From contig NZ_CP035501.1 in assembly GCF_004135585.1 (NCBI RefSeq), positions 3,915,501 through 3,979,500 on the forward strand: 64,000 bases of DNA, in the 5' to 3' direction. The DNA is from Sphingosinicella sp. BN140058. GTDB lineage: Bacteria > Pseudomonadota > Alphaproteobacteria > Sphingomonadales > Sphingomonadaceae. This document shows, in pieces, positions 52,269 through 59,412 of this stretch. Within the stretch, counting starts at the first letter, position 1. The number at the start of each line of letters is the position of its first letter. The translations under genes and the position numbers were made by a program. The notes beneath the pieces were generated by a model that did no database searches, was not told the DNA's origin, and was given only the letters and a program-made list of their open reading frames with translations.

Positions 52269-52748
52269 ATGGGACCGCTGCACCTAGCCGCCTACAATGC
52301 CGATCTCGAGGAACTCGAACGCCTGCTGCAATCGGGTCACGATCCTCGGGCTCGAGATGAGCAAGGATATACGCCCCTCCTCTGTTCCTGCTTCCGAGGA
52401 GGAGTAGGTGAGCAACTACCCGTCGTCAGAGCATTGCTCGACGCGGGCGCAGATCCCAATGCCGCGACGGAGCCTTCAGACGCGAATTGCCTCATCTACG
52501 CGGTTCAAAGCGGCAACGCTGATTTGGTCAGCGAACTTATAGATGCGCACGTGGACGTCAACGCGGCCGCAGACGGAGTCACAGCGCTGATGCAGGCCGC
52601 GCGGGATGGACACGACGGCATTGTTGAGATGCTGATCCGGTCGGGAGCGAGTCCGGATCGGCGTTCGCATGGGTACACTGCTGCTGACTACGCTCGTCAC
52701 GCTGGACATCACGATTTGGCGGCTCGGTTGGCGATAACGGAAGCCTGA
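52269..52748 (+). CDS. Ankyrin-repeat protein (cassette 20)
   Basis: 159 residues made of about four ankyrin repeats: GPLHLAAYNADLEELERLLQ, GYTPLLCSCFRGGVGEQLPV, NCLIYAVQSGNADLVSELID, GVTALMQAARDGHDGIVEML, and a closing half repeat GYTAADYARHAGHHDLAARL. Ankyrin proteins bind other proteins; small soluble ones often act as immunity or inhibitor proteins, but no partner is visible here. Weak ribosome binding site. The next repeat starts 15 bp after the stop and is split by IS-b. Confidence 0.88.
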   Translation: MGPLHLAAYNADLEELERLLQSGHDPRARDEQGYTPLLCSCFRGGVGEQLPVVRALLDAGADPNAATEPSDANCLIYAVQSGNADLVSELIDAHVDVNAAADGVTALMQAARDGHDGIVEMLIRSGASPDRRSHGYTAADYARHAGHHDLAARLAITEA

Positions 52749-52763
52749 TCCCACTTCAGCGAA

Positions 52764-52779
52764 CGTCTGGAATCCACCG
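52764..52779 (+). repeat. Repeat A, copy 21, left part (split by IS)
   Basis: ACGTCTGGAATCCACC ends where IS-b begins; the repeat resumes at 54299 after a duplicated CACC. Confidence 0.85.
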
Positions 52780-54298
52780 ATAGTGTTGAAAAACTCCCGT
52801 TGCACTGTCGACTGGGCTCTGATTCACTGCTCCTGAGCAAGGCGGGAGGCGAGCCGATGATGGGTGAGCGGACGGTGATGCAGGAGGCGCTGTTCTACGG
52901 GTTCAGCCTGGAGCGCCATGTTCCCGACGACCACCTGCTGAGGCGTATCGACCGGTTCGTCGACCTGTCGAGCATTCGCGAGCATCTGCGGCCCTATTAC
53001 AGCGAGACTGGTCGGCCCTCGGTCGATCCGGAGTTGATGATCCGCATGCTGATCATCGGCTATACGCACGGGATCCGCTCCGAACGGCGGCTGTGCGAGG
53101 AGGTGCACCTCAACCTTGCCTATCGCTGGTTCTGCCGTCTCGACCTCGCTGCCGCGGTGCCGGATCATTCGACATTTTCGAAGAACCGGCATGGCCGCTT
53201 TCGTGACAGCGATCTGCTGCGGCGCTTGTTCGAGGCGACGGTCGAACGCTGCATGGCCGAAGGTCTGGTCGGCGGCGAGGGCTTCGCGGTCGACGCCAGT
53301 CTGATCAAGGCCGACGCCAACCGGCAGCGGGGCGTCTCCGGCAGCGAGGGACTTCCCGCGGACGCGACGAGCCATGCGGTGCAGGAATATCTGGCGGTGC
53401 TCGACGATGCCGCGTTCGGCGCGGCGACGCCGGTCGCGCCGAAGTTCATTTCGATCGCCGATCCCGCCTCGCGCTGGACTGCGGCCGAGGGCGGCTTTGC
53501 CTATTTCGCCTACTCGACCAACTATCTGATCGACCTCAAGCATGCGGTGATCATGGATGTCGAGGCGACCACGTCGATCCGCCAGGCCGAGGTGACGGCG
53601 CAGCGGCGAATGATCGAACGAACCCAGGATCGCTTCGGGATATGGCCGCAGAAACTGGTGGCGGACACCGGCTATGGTTCGGCCGAGAACCTGGCGTGGC
53701 TGGTTCACGAGCGTGGCATCGAGCCGCACATTCCTGTCTTCGAGAAGTCGTCACGCAGCGATGGGACATTCTCGCGGTCCGACTTCACCTACGACCACAA
53801 GCGCAACGTCTACATCTGTCCGGCCGGCAAGCAGCTGATGCACTATCGCCGTGCCTTTTCCACGCCGCGCGTCGGTGTCGATGAGCATGGTCTAATGCGG
53901 TATCGCGCCTCCTTGGCAGATTGCCGCGCTTGCGCCCTCAAGGCGCGCTGCTGCCCGACACAGCCACAGCGAAACGTGCAGCGATCGATCCACGAAGGCG
54001 CACGCGACATGGCGCGCGACATCGCTAAGACCGATGCCTACCTGGTCTCCCGCTGCGAACGGAAGAAGGTCGAGATGCTGTTCGCGCACCTCAAGCGCAT
54101 CCTGAAGCTCGATCGCCTCCGCCTCAGGGGGCCAAATGGAGCCAAAGACGAGTTCCACCTCGCCGCCACCGCCCAGAACCTCCGCAACCTCGCCAAGCTG
54201 ATCCCGAGCGGGGCTCCTGCGATGGCAGGATGAGGTAGGCGCCCCTCCTCATTTGCAACGTCCGCTCTTGTTAGAAGCAGACGTTTTTCAACACTATC
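52780..54298 (+). mobile_element. Insertion sequence, IS1182 type (IS-b)
   Basis: 1519 bp with perfect 16-bp terminal inverted repeats GATAGTGTTGAAAAAC and GTTTTTCAACACTATC, flanked by a 4-bp direct repeat CACC (52776-52779 and 54299-54302). It sits at the same position of the repeat as IS-a does in copy 6, although the two transposases are only distantly related. One complete gene. Confidence 0.93.
52857..54233 (+). CDS. Transposase, IS1182/IS5-like DDE type
   Basis: 459 residues from the ATG at 52857, seven bases after GGGAGG. N-terminal helices MQEALFYGFSLERHVPDDHL and the block SERRLCEEVHLNLAYRWFCR are typical of the family. DDE residues: Asp in GFAVDASLIKADANRQ, Asp in KLVADTGYGSAENLAWLV, and Glu in RCERKKVEMLFAHLKRI. 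A cysteine cluster (CPAGKQ, CRACALKARCCP) lies between the last two. It appears intact. Confidence 0.94.
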   Translation: MMGERTVMQEALFYGFSLERHVPDDHLLRRIDRFVDLSSIREHLRPYYSETGRPSVDPELMIRMLIIGYTHGIRSERRLCEEVHLNLAYRWFCRLDLAAAVPDHSTFSKNRHGRFRDSDLLRRLFEATVERCMAEGLVGGEGFAVDASLIKADANRQRGVSGSEGLPADATSHAVQEYLAVLDDAAFGAATPVAPKFISIADPASRWTAAEGGFAYFAYSTNYLIDLKHAVIMDVEATTSIRQAEVTAQRRMIERTQDRFGIWPQKLVADTGYGSAENLAWLVHERGIEPHIPVFEKSSRSDGTFSRSDFTYDHKRNVYICPAGKQLMHYRRAFSTPRVGVDEHGLMRYRASLADCRACALKARCCPTQPQRNVQRSIHEGARDMARDIAKTDAYLVSRCERKKVEMLFAHLKRILKLDRLRLRGPNGAKDEFHLAATAQNLRNLAKLIPSGAPAMAG

Positions 54299-54432
54299 CA
54301 CCCGATTCAGCTGTTCCGGTCCGGAGCCGGCGGCGCCACGGGCTACGTCCGCTTTCGCCAGGCGGGCTGACGATCGCGCCGCCACCGGCAGGATCAGGGG
54401 GCTACAGCGCGGATCGACCCGAAGCGGACCAA
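54299..54432 (+). repeat. Repeat A, copy 21, right part
   Basis: CACCCGATTCAGCTGTTCCG, CTACGTCCGCTTTCGCCAGG, CGGGCTGACGATCGCGCC, TACAGCGCGGATCGACCC, right end AGCGGACC. Very similar to copy 3. Confidence 0.9.
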
Positions 54433-54915
54433 CGAAGCCGTTCCGTTCAGCCGCAGCTTGAGATCAGTTCGACGGCCACTCCTGCCAAAGCTTCAGAACG
54501 AACTCGTGCATCAGGAGGCGGTGGGCCTTGGCGTGTTCTCACTGATAAATTCCCCGTCGCAAGCCCCTGGCTCGAGAGATACGAGCGGATCGCTCGCTCG
54601 CGCGCGCTACGCACTTGCGCTGCGGAACGGGGTTCCCGTTTCGGGACGTAGAAGGTGACAAGAACCCGGCCTCCTGCCCCCATTCGGAAAAGGTAGACCT
54701 GGTTGTCGAGAACCTGCTTCGCCGCGGAGGTAAGCTCAGTTGCCGCGCCCGAGCCCTTGAACTCGACCGGAAAGGGACCGGTGTCGCAGGCAATTGCCGG
54801 CGAACTGAAAAGCGGCACCAAGCCCAAGCAGACGGAAACACGCATCGGCTACCTCCACGAGCATCGTTGCACGCTCCACGAGCATCGTTGCACGAGCGAT
54901 GTCGCCTTTCCACCC
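54415..54915 (+). repeat. Duplicated cassette, copy 2
   Basis: Gap-free match to 42642-43142, about eight substitutions in 501 bp. Its left edge lies in the right end of repeat copy 21 and its right edge in the TTTCCACCC box of copy 22. Confidence 0.92.
54447..54845 (-). CDS. Periplasmic protein, duplicated cassette copy 2 (cassette 21)
   Basis: 132 residues, differing from the product of 42674-43072 at a few positions (for example VPLFSS for VALFSS, and FPVEFKGSG for FPVQFKGPG). The signal peptide, both cysteines, the SARERAIRSYLSSQGLATGN helix, the GGAGG site and the two upstream direct repeats are preserved, so both copies look functional. It is the last cassette gene, just before the transfer operon. 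Confidence 0.75.
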   Translation of the reverse strand: MRVSVCLGLVPLFSSPAIACDTGPFPVEFKGSGAATELTSAAKQVLDNQVYLFRMGAGGRVLVTFYVPKREPRSAAQVRSARERAIRSYLSSQGLATGNLSVRTRQGPPPPDARVRSEALAGVAVELISSCG

Positions 54916-55040
54916 GTTTCAGCTGTAGCGGTCGGAAGCCAGCGCCGGCGCGGGCTACGTCCGCTCTCGCCAGGCAGGCTGACGAGAGCGCCGCCACCAT
55001 CAGGACCAATGCGCTACAGCGCGGATCGGGTCAGCGTCGC
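54899..55040 (+). repeat. Repeat A, copy 22
   Basis: ATGTCGCCTTTCCACCCG, TTCAGCTGTAGCGGTCGG, CTACGTCCGCTCTCGCCAGG, CAGGCTGACGAGAGCGCC, TACAGCGCGGATCGGG. Marks the right border of the array. Confidence 0.85.
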
Positions 55041-55398
55041 GCGCGAGCGCATCAATCACGTGCTCCAAAGCCGACATTCGCCAGACCGAGTTGCAAGGTC
55101 CGCTAATATGGCCCGAAGCAGTCATTCGCAGAGCGCACCGGGAACGACCGCTTCGGGGTAGCAAAGCGGTCATTCGCCGCCATCGTCGGGAACGGCGGCT
55201 TTGTCCCACATCCAGCCGTTTCCGCCGCCCAGCACGAGCTTGTCCCGTCGGCGACTCTTGGCGAGTTTATTTTTGACCGCAGCCCGGAATGACCGTTGAT
55301 GACCAATCACGTCCCATCACGTCCATTCCGTTTCTTTGAGTATTCGCTGAGTCTTGGGCCGTCCGGATCGACTCCCGTCGACCGGCGGGAGCCTCGAC
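55041..55398. other. Upstream region of the transfer operon
   Basis: About 360 bp. It contains two related GC(A/G)GTCATTCGC words (55118 and 55160 regions), an AACGGCGGCTTTGTCC stretch of a third intergenic repeat type, and must hold the traG promoter. No gene seen. Confidence 0.45.
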
Positions 55399-57411
55399 GT
55401 GACGCCGACCAGATTCCTCATCGGGCAGATCCTGATCATCTTCGCGATCGTGCTCGCCGGCCTGTGGGCTGCGACCCAATGGGCTGCGGCGATGCTGGCC
55501 TATCAGCCGGAGCTCGGGCCCGCATGGGCATCGGTTGGTGGTCTGCCGATCTACCCGCCCTGGGCTCTGTTCGGCTGGTGGTACCATTTCGACGCCTATG
55601 CGCCCGAGATCTTCGACAAGGCAGGGATGCTGGCGGCGGGCAGCGGCTTCCTGGGGTGCGCTGCGGCGATCGTCGGGTCGTTGTGGCGGGCACGGCAGAG
55701 CGGCGTCCTGACCACCTACGGATCGGCACGCTGGGCGGTTTCAGCCGAGGTGAACCGCGCCGGCCTGTTCCGTTCTGCCGGCGTGATGCTCGGGACCTTG
55801 AGCGGCCGCTATCTGCGGCATGACGGACCCGAGCATGTCATGGCGTTTGCGCCGACGCGGTCGGGGAAGGGCGTCGGCCTCGTCGTGCCGACCTTGCTGT
55901 CCTGGACCGGCTCGGCCGTCGTGCACGACATCAAGGGCGAGAATTGGACGCTGACGGCCGGCTGGCGGTCGCTCTTCTCGCATTGTCTGCTGTTCAATCC
56001 GACCGATCCGGCGTCGGCGCATTACAACCCCCTGCTGGAGGTCCGGCGCGGCGCTGACGAGGTCCGCGACGTCCAGAACATCGCTGACATCCTCGTCGAC
56101 CCCGAGGGGGCGCTGGAGCGGCGCAACCATTGGGAGAAGACCAGCCACTCCCTGCTGGTCGGCGCGATCCTCCACATCCTCTATGCGGACGGAGAGAAGA
56201 CGCTGGCCCGGGTGGCGACCTTCCTGTCGGATCCGCAGCGCAGCTTCGTCTCGACGCTTCGCGTCATGATGAGCACCAATCATCTCGGCGACGACGACCA
56301 TCCCCGGGTGCATCCGGTGGTCGCCTCCGCGGCGCGCGAACTGCTCAACAAGAGTGAGAACGAGCGCTCCGGCGTGCTGTCGACGGCGATGTCGTTCCTC
56401 GGCCTGTACCGCGATCCGACCGTCGCCGAGGTGACGTCGCGCTGCGACTTCCGGATCGCCGACCTTGTCGACGGCACGCGGCCTTGCTCGCTCTATCTCG
56501 TCATCCCGCCGTCCGACATCAGCCGGACCAAGCCGCTGGTCCGCCTCGTCCTGAACCAGATCGGACGGCGCCTGACCGAGCGTCTGGACGGGGCGCGGCA
56601 GCACAGGCCGCTGCTGCTGATGCTCGACGAATTCCCGGCGCTCGGGCGGCTCGACTTCTTCGAGACCAGCCTTGCCTTCATGGCCGGCTACGGCATCCGC
56701 GCCTTCCTGATCGCCCAGAGCCTCAACCAGATCGAGAAGGCCTATGGCGAGCACAATTCGATCCTCGACAATTGCCACGTGCGGGTGGCGTTCGCGACCA
56801 ATGACGAGCGCACCGCCAGGCGCATCTCGGACGCGCTCGGCACTGCCACCGAGCAGCGCGCGATGCGCAATTATGCCGGGCACCGCCTTGCGCCGTGGCT
56901 CGCCCACGTCATGGTCAGCCGGCAGGAGACCGCCCGCCAGCTGCTGACCCCGGGCGAGGTGATGCAGCTGCCGCCGGAGGAGGAGCTGGTGCTGGTCTCC
57001 GGGCTTGCGCCGATCCGTGCCCGCAAGCTGCGCTACTTCGAGGATCGCAACTTCACCGCTCGTCTCGCGCCCCCGCCGCAGGTGGAGCCGGGGCCCTATC
57101 CTGACCGGCCGCCGGTGCGCGGCGACGACTGGACGGAACGGCGGGGCCGTACCGATGCGCGCCTCGAGCAGGCGCCCGAGGCTGGCACGGGTGAGGAGGA
57201 GGGCTTGCAGCAGCAGCGTCACCCCGGCCTGCCCGAGCAGACGAACAAGGCCGCCGAGGTCGATGCCGCGCGCCCGCCGGAGCTTGTGCCGGACGACGAG
57301 GACGTCGCCGCGGACAAGAAAGCGATGGACCAGGCACGAGGCCTCAGCGCAGTGGCCCGCGGCTATGCGGTGAACGAGGGCGCCGGCCGCGACCTCGTTC
57401 CCGGAGTGTGA
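55399..57411 (+). CDS. traG: Type IV coupling protein TraG/VirD4
   Basis: 670 residues from a GTG behind GGGAG (a further ATG at 55354 has no ribosome binding site). Two N-terminal membrane helices (FLIGQILIIFAIVLAGLWAA, about 5-24, and a second near 85-105), then the hexameric ATPase: Walker A APTRSGKGVGLV (about 150-161) and Walker B LLMLDEFPALG (about 408-418). It links the relaxase-DNA complex to the type IV channel and powers DNA entry. The C-terminal 130 residues are acidic and variable. It opens the transfer operon, with the CopG gene 8 bp downstream. Confidence 0.96.
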   Translation: MTPTRFLIGQILIIFAIVLAGLWAATQWAAAMLAYQPELGPAWASVGGLPIYPPWALFGWWYHFDAYAPEIFDKAGMLAAGSGFLGCAAAIVGSLWRARQSGVLTTYGSARWAVSAEVNRAGLFRSAGVMLGTLSGRYLRHDGPEHVMAFAPTRSGKGVGLVVPTLLSWTGSAVVHDIKGENWTLTAGWRSLFSHCLLFNPTDPASAHYNPLLEVRRGADEVRDVQNIADILVDPEGALERRNHWEKTSHSLLVGAILHILYADGEKTLARVATFLSDPQRSFVSTLRVMMSTNHLGDDDHPRVHPVVASAARELLNKSENERSGVLSTAMSFLGLYRDPTVAEVTSRCDFRIADLVDGTRPCSLYLVIPPSDISRTKPLVRLVLNQIGRRLTERLDGARQHRPLLLMLDEFPALGRLDFFETSLAFMAGYGIRAFLIAQSLNQIEKAYGEHNSILDNCHVRVAFATNDERTARRISDALGTATEQRAMRNYAGHRLAPWLAHVMVSRQETARQLLTPGEVMQLPPEEELVLVSGLAPIRARKLRYFEDRNFTARLAPPPQVEPGPYPDRPPVRGDDWTERRGRTDARLEQAPEAGTGEEEGLQQQRHPGLPEQTNKAAEVDAARPPELVPDDEDVAADKKAMDQARGLSAVARGYAVNEGAGRDLVPGV

Positions 57412-57418
57412 GGCGGCG

Positions 57419-57823
57419 ATGAAGGTCCGCCAGAACCTCTATATCGACCACGAGCTCAGCCGGGCACTGGAGACGCTCGCCGCAGGCTCGCGCGGCAACA
57501 AGAGCCACATCGTCAACGATGCGCTGAAAGCCTGGCTCGCCCGGCGTGGGGCGCGGGAGGTGGACGAGCTCCTCAAGCCGCGCCTCGACCGGATGTCGCG
57601 GGAGATTGCCGGCGCGCGGCGCGACATCGACGTGCTGCTCGAAAGCCTGTCGCTGTTTGTCCGCTACCAGTTGATGGTCACCGCCCCCTTGCCGGAGGCG
57701 GATGCCGCCGCGCGCGCGGTCGGGCGCGACCGGTTCGAGGCCTTCGTCGCCCAGGTCGGTCGGCAGATCGCCGCGGGCCGCCGAACGCTCGGACCGGTGG
57801 ATCCGAACGGAGGCCTGTCGTGA
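57419..57823 (+). CDS. CopG-type ribbon-helix-helix protein
   Basis: 134 residues. The N-terminal 45 residues (MKVRQNLYIDHELSRALETL, then AAGSRGNKSHIVNDALKAWL) form a ribbon-helix-helix DNA-binding domain. A helical C-terminal part follows (LKPRLDRMSREIAGARRDID). Genes of this type always stand between traG and trbB in this class of element and probably regulate transfer genes. Overlaps trbB by 4 bp (GTGA). Confidence 0.9.
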   Translation: MKVRQNLYIDHELSRALETLAAGSRGNKSHIVNDALKAWLARRGAREVDELLKPRLDRMSREIAGARRDIDVLLESLSLFVRYQLMVTAPLPEADAAARAVGRDRFEAFVAQVGRQIAAGRRTLGPVDPNGGLS

Positions 57824-58818
57824 GCGCGCTCGCCGCGGGTGCGGTGGCGGCGGAGCGCCGTCGGTCGATGCTGCGCACCGCCATGGGGCCGGCCATCGCC
57901 GCTGCTCTCGCCGATGCGCGCGTGATCGAGATCATGGTCAATCCCGACGGGGCGCTTCGCGTCGATATCCTCGGGCAGGGGCGCGTCGCGACCGATGTGA
58001 CGCTCGAACAGGCGCAGGTCGAACGGATCATCCGGCTGGTGGCGTCGCATGTCCGTGCCGAAGTGGATGCCGAGCGGCCGATCGTCTCGGCCGAGCTGCC
58101 GCCGCACGGCCAGGGCGCCGGCGAGCGCTTCGAAGGCATCCTTCCGCCCGTGGCGCCCGGTCCTTGCTTCTCGATCCGGAAGCCCGCCGCCCGGATCTAC
58201 ACGCTCTCCGACTATGTCCGCGACGGCATCATGCCCGCCCAGGCGGCACGATTGCTGTCGTTGTCTGTGGTCGAACGCCGCAACATCCTCGTTGCCGGGG
58301 GCACCAGTTCGGGCAAGACGACGCTCGCCAATGCGCTGCTGGCCGAAATGGCGCATCTCGATGAACGGGTGATCCTGATCGAGGACACGCGCGAGCTGCA
58401 GTCGCCTGCACCCGACACGGTTGCGCTGCGCACGCGGGCCGGCTTCGTGACGATGGGCGATCTCGTGCGCTCGACCCTTCGCCTGCGGCCCGACCGGATC
58501 ATCGTCGGCGAGGTGAGGGGCGGCGAGGCTCTCGACATGCTCAAGGCCTGGAACACCGGCCATCCCGGCGGGATCGCCACCGTTCATGCCAACAGCGCCG
58601 GATCGGCGCTCCACCGTATCGAGCAGCTCATCCAGGAAGTCGCGGTCACCGTGCCGCGGCAACTGATCGCCGACGCCATCGACACGATCGTGTTCATCGC
58701 CGGCCGGGGTGCCGGGCGGCGCATCGAAACCATCGCCTGTGTCGCTGGCCTCGATCCGGACGGCGGCTACGCACTCCGCGATCTCTTCGCATCACCCTCG
58801 AACCACACAGGAGACTGA
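57820..58818 (+). CDS. trbB: Conjugal transfer ATPase TrbB
   Basis: 332 residues from GTG. VirB11-type secretion ATPase: Walker A AGGTSSGKTTLANAL (about 159-173), Asp box ILIEDTRELQSPAPD, Walker B RIIVGEVRGGEALD and His box GGIATVHANSAGSALHR. It forms a cytoplasmic hexamer that drives pilus assembly and DNA transfer. It starts within the stop of the CopG gene and is followed directly by trbC. Confidence 0.96.
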   Translation: MSALAAGAVAAERRRSMLRTAMGPAIAAALADARVIEIMVNPDGALRVDILGQGRVATDVTLEQAQVERIIRLVASHVRAEVDAERPIVSAELPPHGQGAGERFEGILPPVAPGPCFSIRKPAARIYTLSDYVRDGIMPAQAARLLSLSVVERRNILVAGGTSSGKTTLANALLAEMAHLDERVILIEDTRELQSPAPDTVALRTRAGFVTMGDLVRSTLRLRPDRIIVGEVRGGEALDMLKAWNTGHPGGIATVHANSAGSALHRIEQLIQEVAVTVPRQLIADAIDTIVFIAGRGAGRRIETIACVAGLDPDGGYALRDLFASPSNHTGD

Positions 58819-58819
58819 C

Positions 58820-59155
58820 ATGCGCATGTTTCGCACTTTCGTTTCTGCCCGCCTGCTGCTGACCGGCATGGCTGCCGGCCTTTGTGTGACGTTCGCCGGC
58901 GCAGCCCATGCCAGCGGCTCCGGCATGCCGTGGGAGGAGCCGCTGCAGCAGGTGCTGGAGTCGGTGCAGGGGCCGGTCGCAAAGATCGTCGCGGTGATCA
59001 TCATCATCACCACCGGCCTGACGCTTGCCTTTGGCGAGACCGCCGGCGGCTTTCGGCGCCTGATCCAGATCGTGTTCGGCCTGTCGATCGCGTTCGCGGC
59101 CTCATCCTTCTTCCTGTCCTTCTTCAGCTTTGCCGGCGGAGCTCTGATCGCATGA
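58820..59155 (+). CDS. trbC: TrbC/VirB2 pilin
   Basis: 111 residues. The start at 58820 follows AGGAGAC; upstream codons overlap trbB in another frame. A long signal peptide (LLLTGMAAGLCVTFAGAAHA) precedes the mature pilin of about 75 residues with two hydrophobic helices (KIVAVIIIITTGLTLAFGET and IVFGLSIAFAASSFFLSFFS) around a short basic loop, as in cyclic pilins. Overlaps trbD by 4 bp. Confidence 0.93.
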   Translation: MRMFRTFVSARLLLTGMAAGLCVTFAGAAHASGSGMPWEEPLQQVLESVQGPVAKIVAVIIIITTGLTLAFGETAGGFRRLIQIVFGLSIAFAASSFFLSFFSFAGGALIA

Positions 59156-59412
59156 GCCACATCGACGGATACGAGGCGCCGATCCATGCCAGCCTCGGGC
59201 AGCCGATCCTGCTCGGCGGCGCGCCGCGCGGGATCGCCATCGTCAACGGCACGATCGCGGCGGCCGTCGGCCTCGGGCTGCAGCAATGGCTGGTCGGCCT
59301 CTTCCTGTGGGCAGGCGGGCACAGCGTCGCCGTGTTCGCCGCGCGCCGCGACCCGGATTTCGGGCCCGTCCTGCTCCGTCACCTGAACCAGAAGGGCTAT
59401 TGGGGATGCTGA
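59152..59412 (+). CDS. trbD: Conjugal transfer protein TrbD
   Basis: 86 residues, VirB3-like. The N-terminus (IDGYEAPIHASLGQPILLGG, then APRGIAIVNGTIAA) is conserved in TrbD, followed by one or two membrane helices (AAAVGLGLQQWLVGLFLWAG) and a tail DPDFGPVLLRHLNQKGYW. It is an inner-membrane subunit that works with TrbE. It overlaps the start of trbE by 7 bp. Confidence 0.93.
   Translation: MSHIDGYEAPIHASLGQPILLGGAPRGIAIVNGTIAAAVGLGLQQWLVGLFLWAGGHSVAVFAARRDPDFGPVLLRHLNQKGYWGC

Larger units (their letters stand above)
36758..55040 (+). other. Repeat-bounded cassette-like gene array
   Basis: 22 copies of repeat family A, all in plus orientation, divide this stretch into 21 intervals of about 0.2-1.7 kb (IS elements not counted). 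Each interval has one cargo gene: 11 on the plus and 10 on the minus strand. Repeat consensus: left end ATGTC(C/G)G-TTTCCACCC, inner inverted repeat around CGAACGTCCG/GACGTTCG, a CTACAGCGCGGATCGACCC or GTGCTCCGACCC block, and right end CGGACAT that is complementary to the left end. In several cassettes the stop codon touches the left end of the repeat. No attC core sites. Confidence 0.8.

Noticed and set aside
36758..55040. Integron with attC sites
   Set aside because: The array has the one-gene-per-site plan, but repeat ends are ATGTCCG/CGGACAT without RYYYAAC and GTTRRRY core sites, no IntI gene is present, and the duplicated cassette did not carry a full downstream site.
36758..55040. CRISPR array
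   Set aside because: Repeats are about 145 bp, diverged, and separated by whole genes; no short regular spacers and no cas genes.
55741..57222. 493-residue minus-strand frame opposite traG
   Set aside because: Antisense shadow of traG, which is fully conserved on the plus strand.
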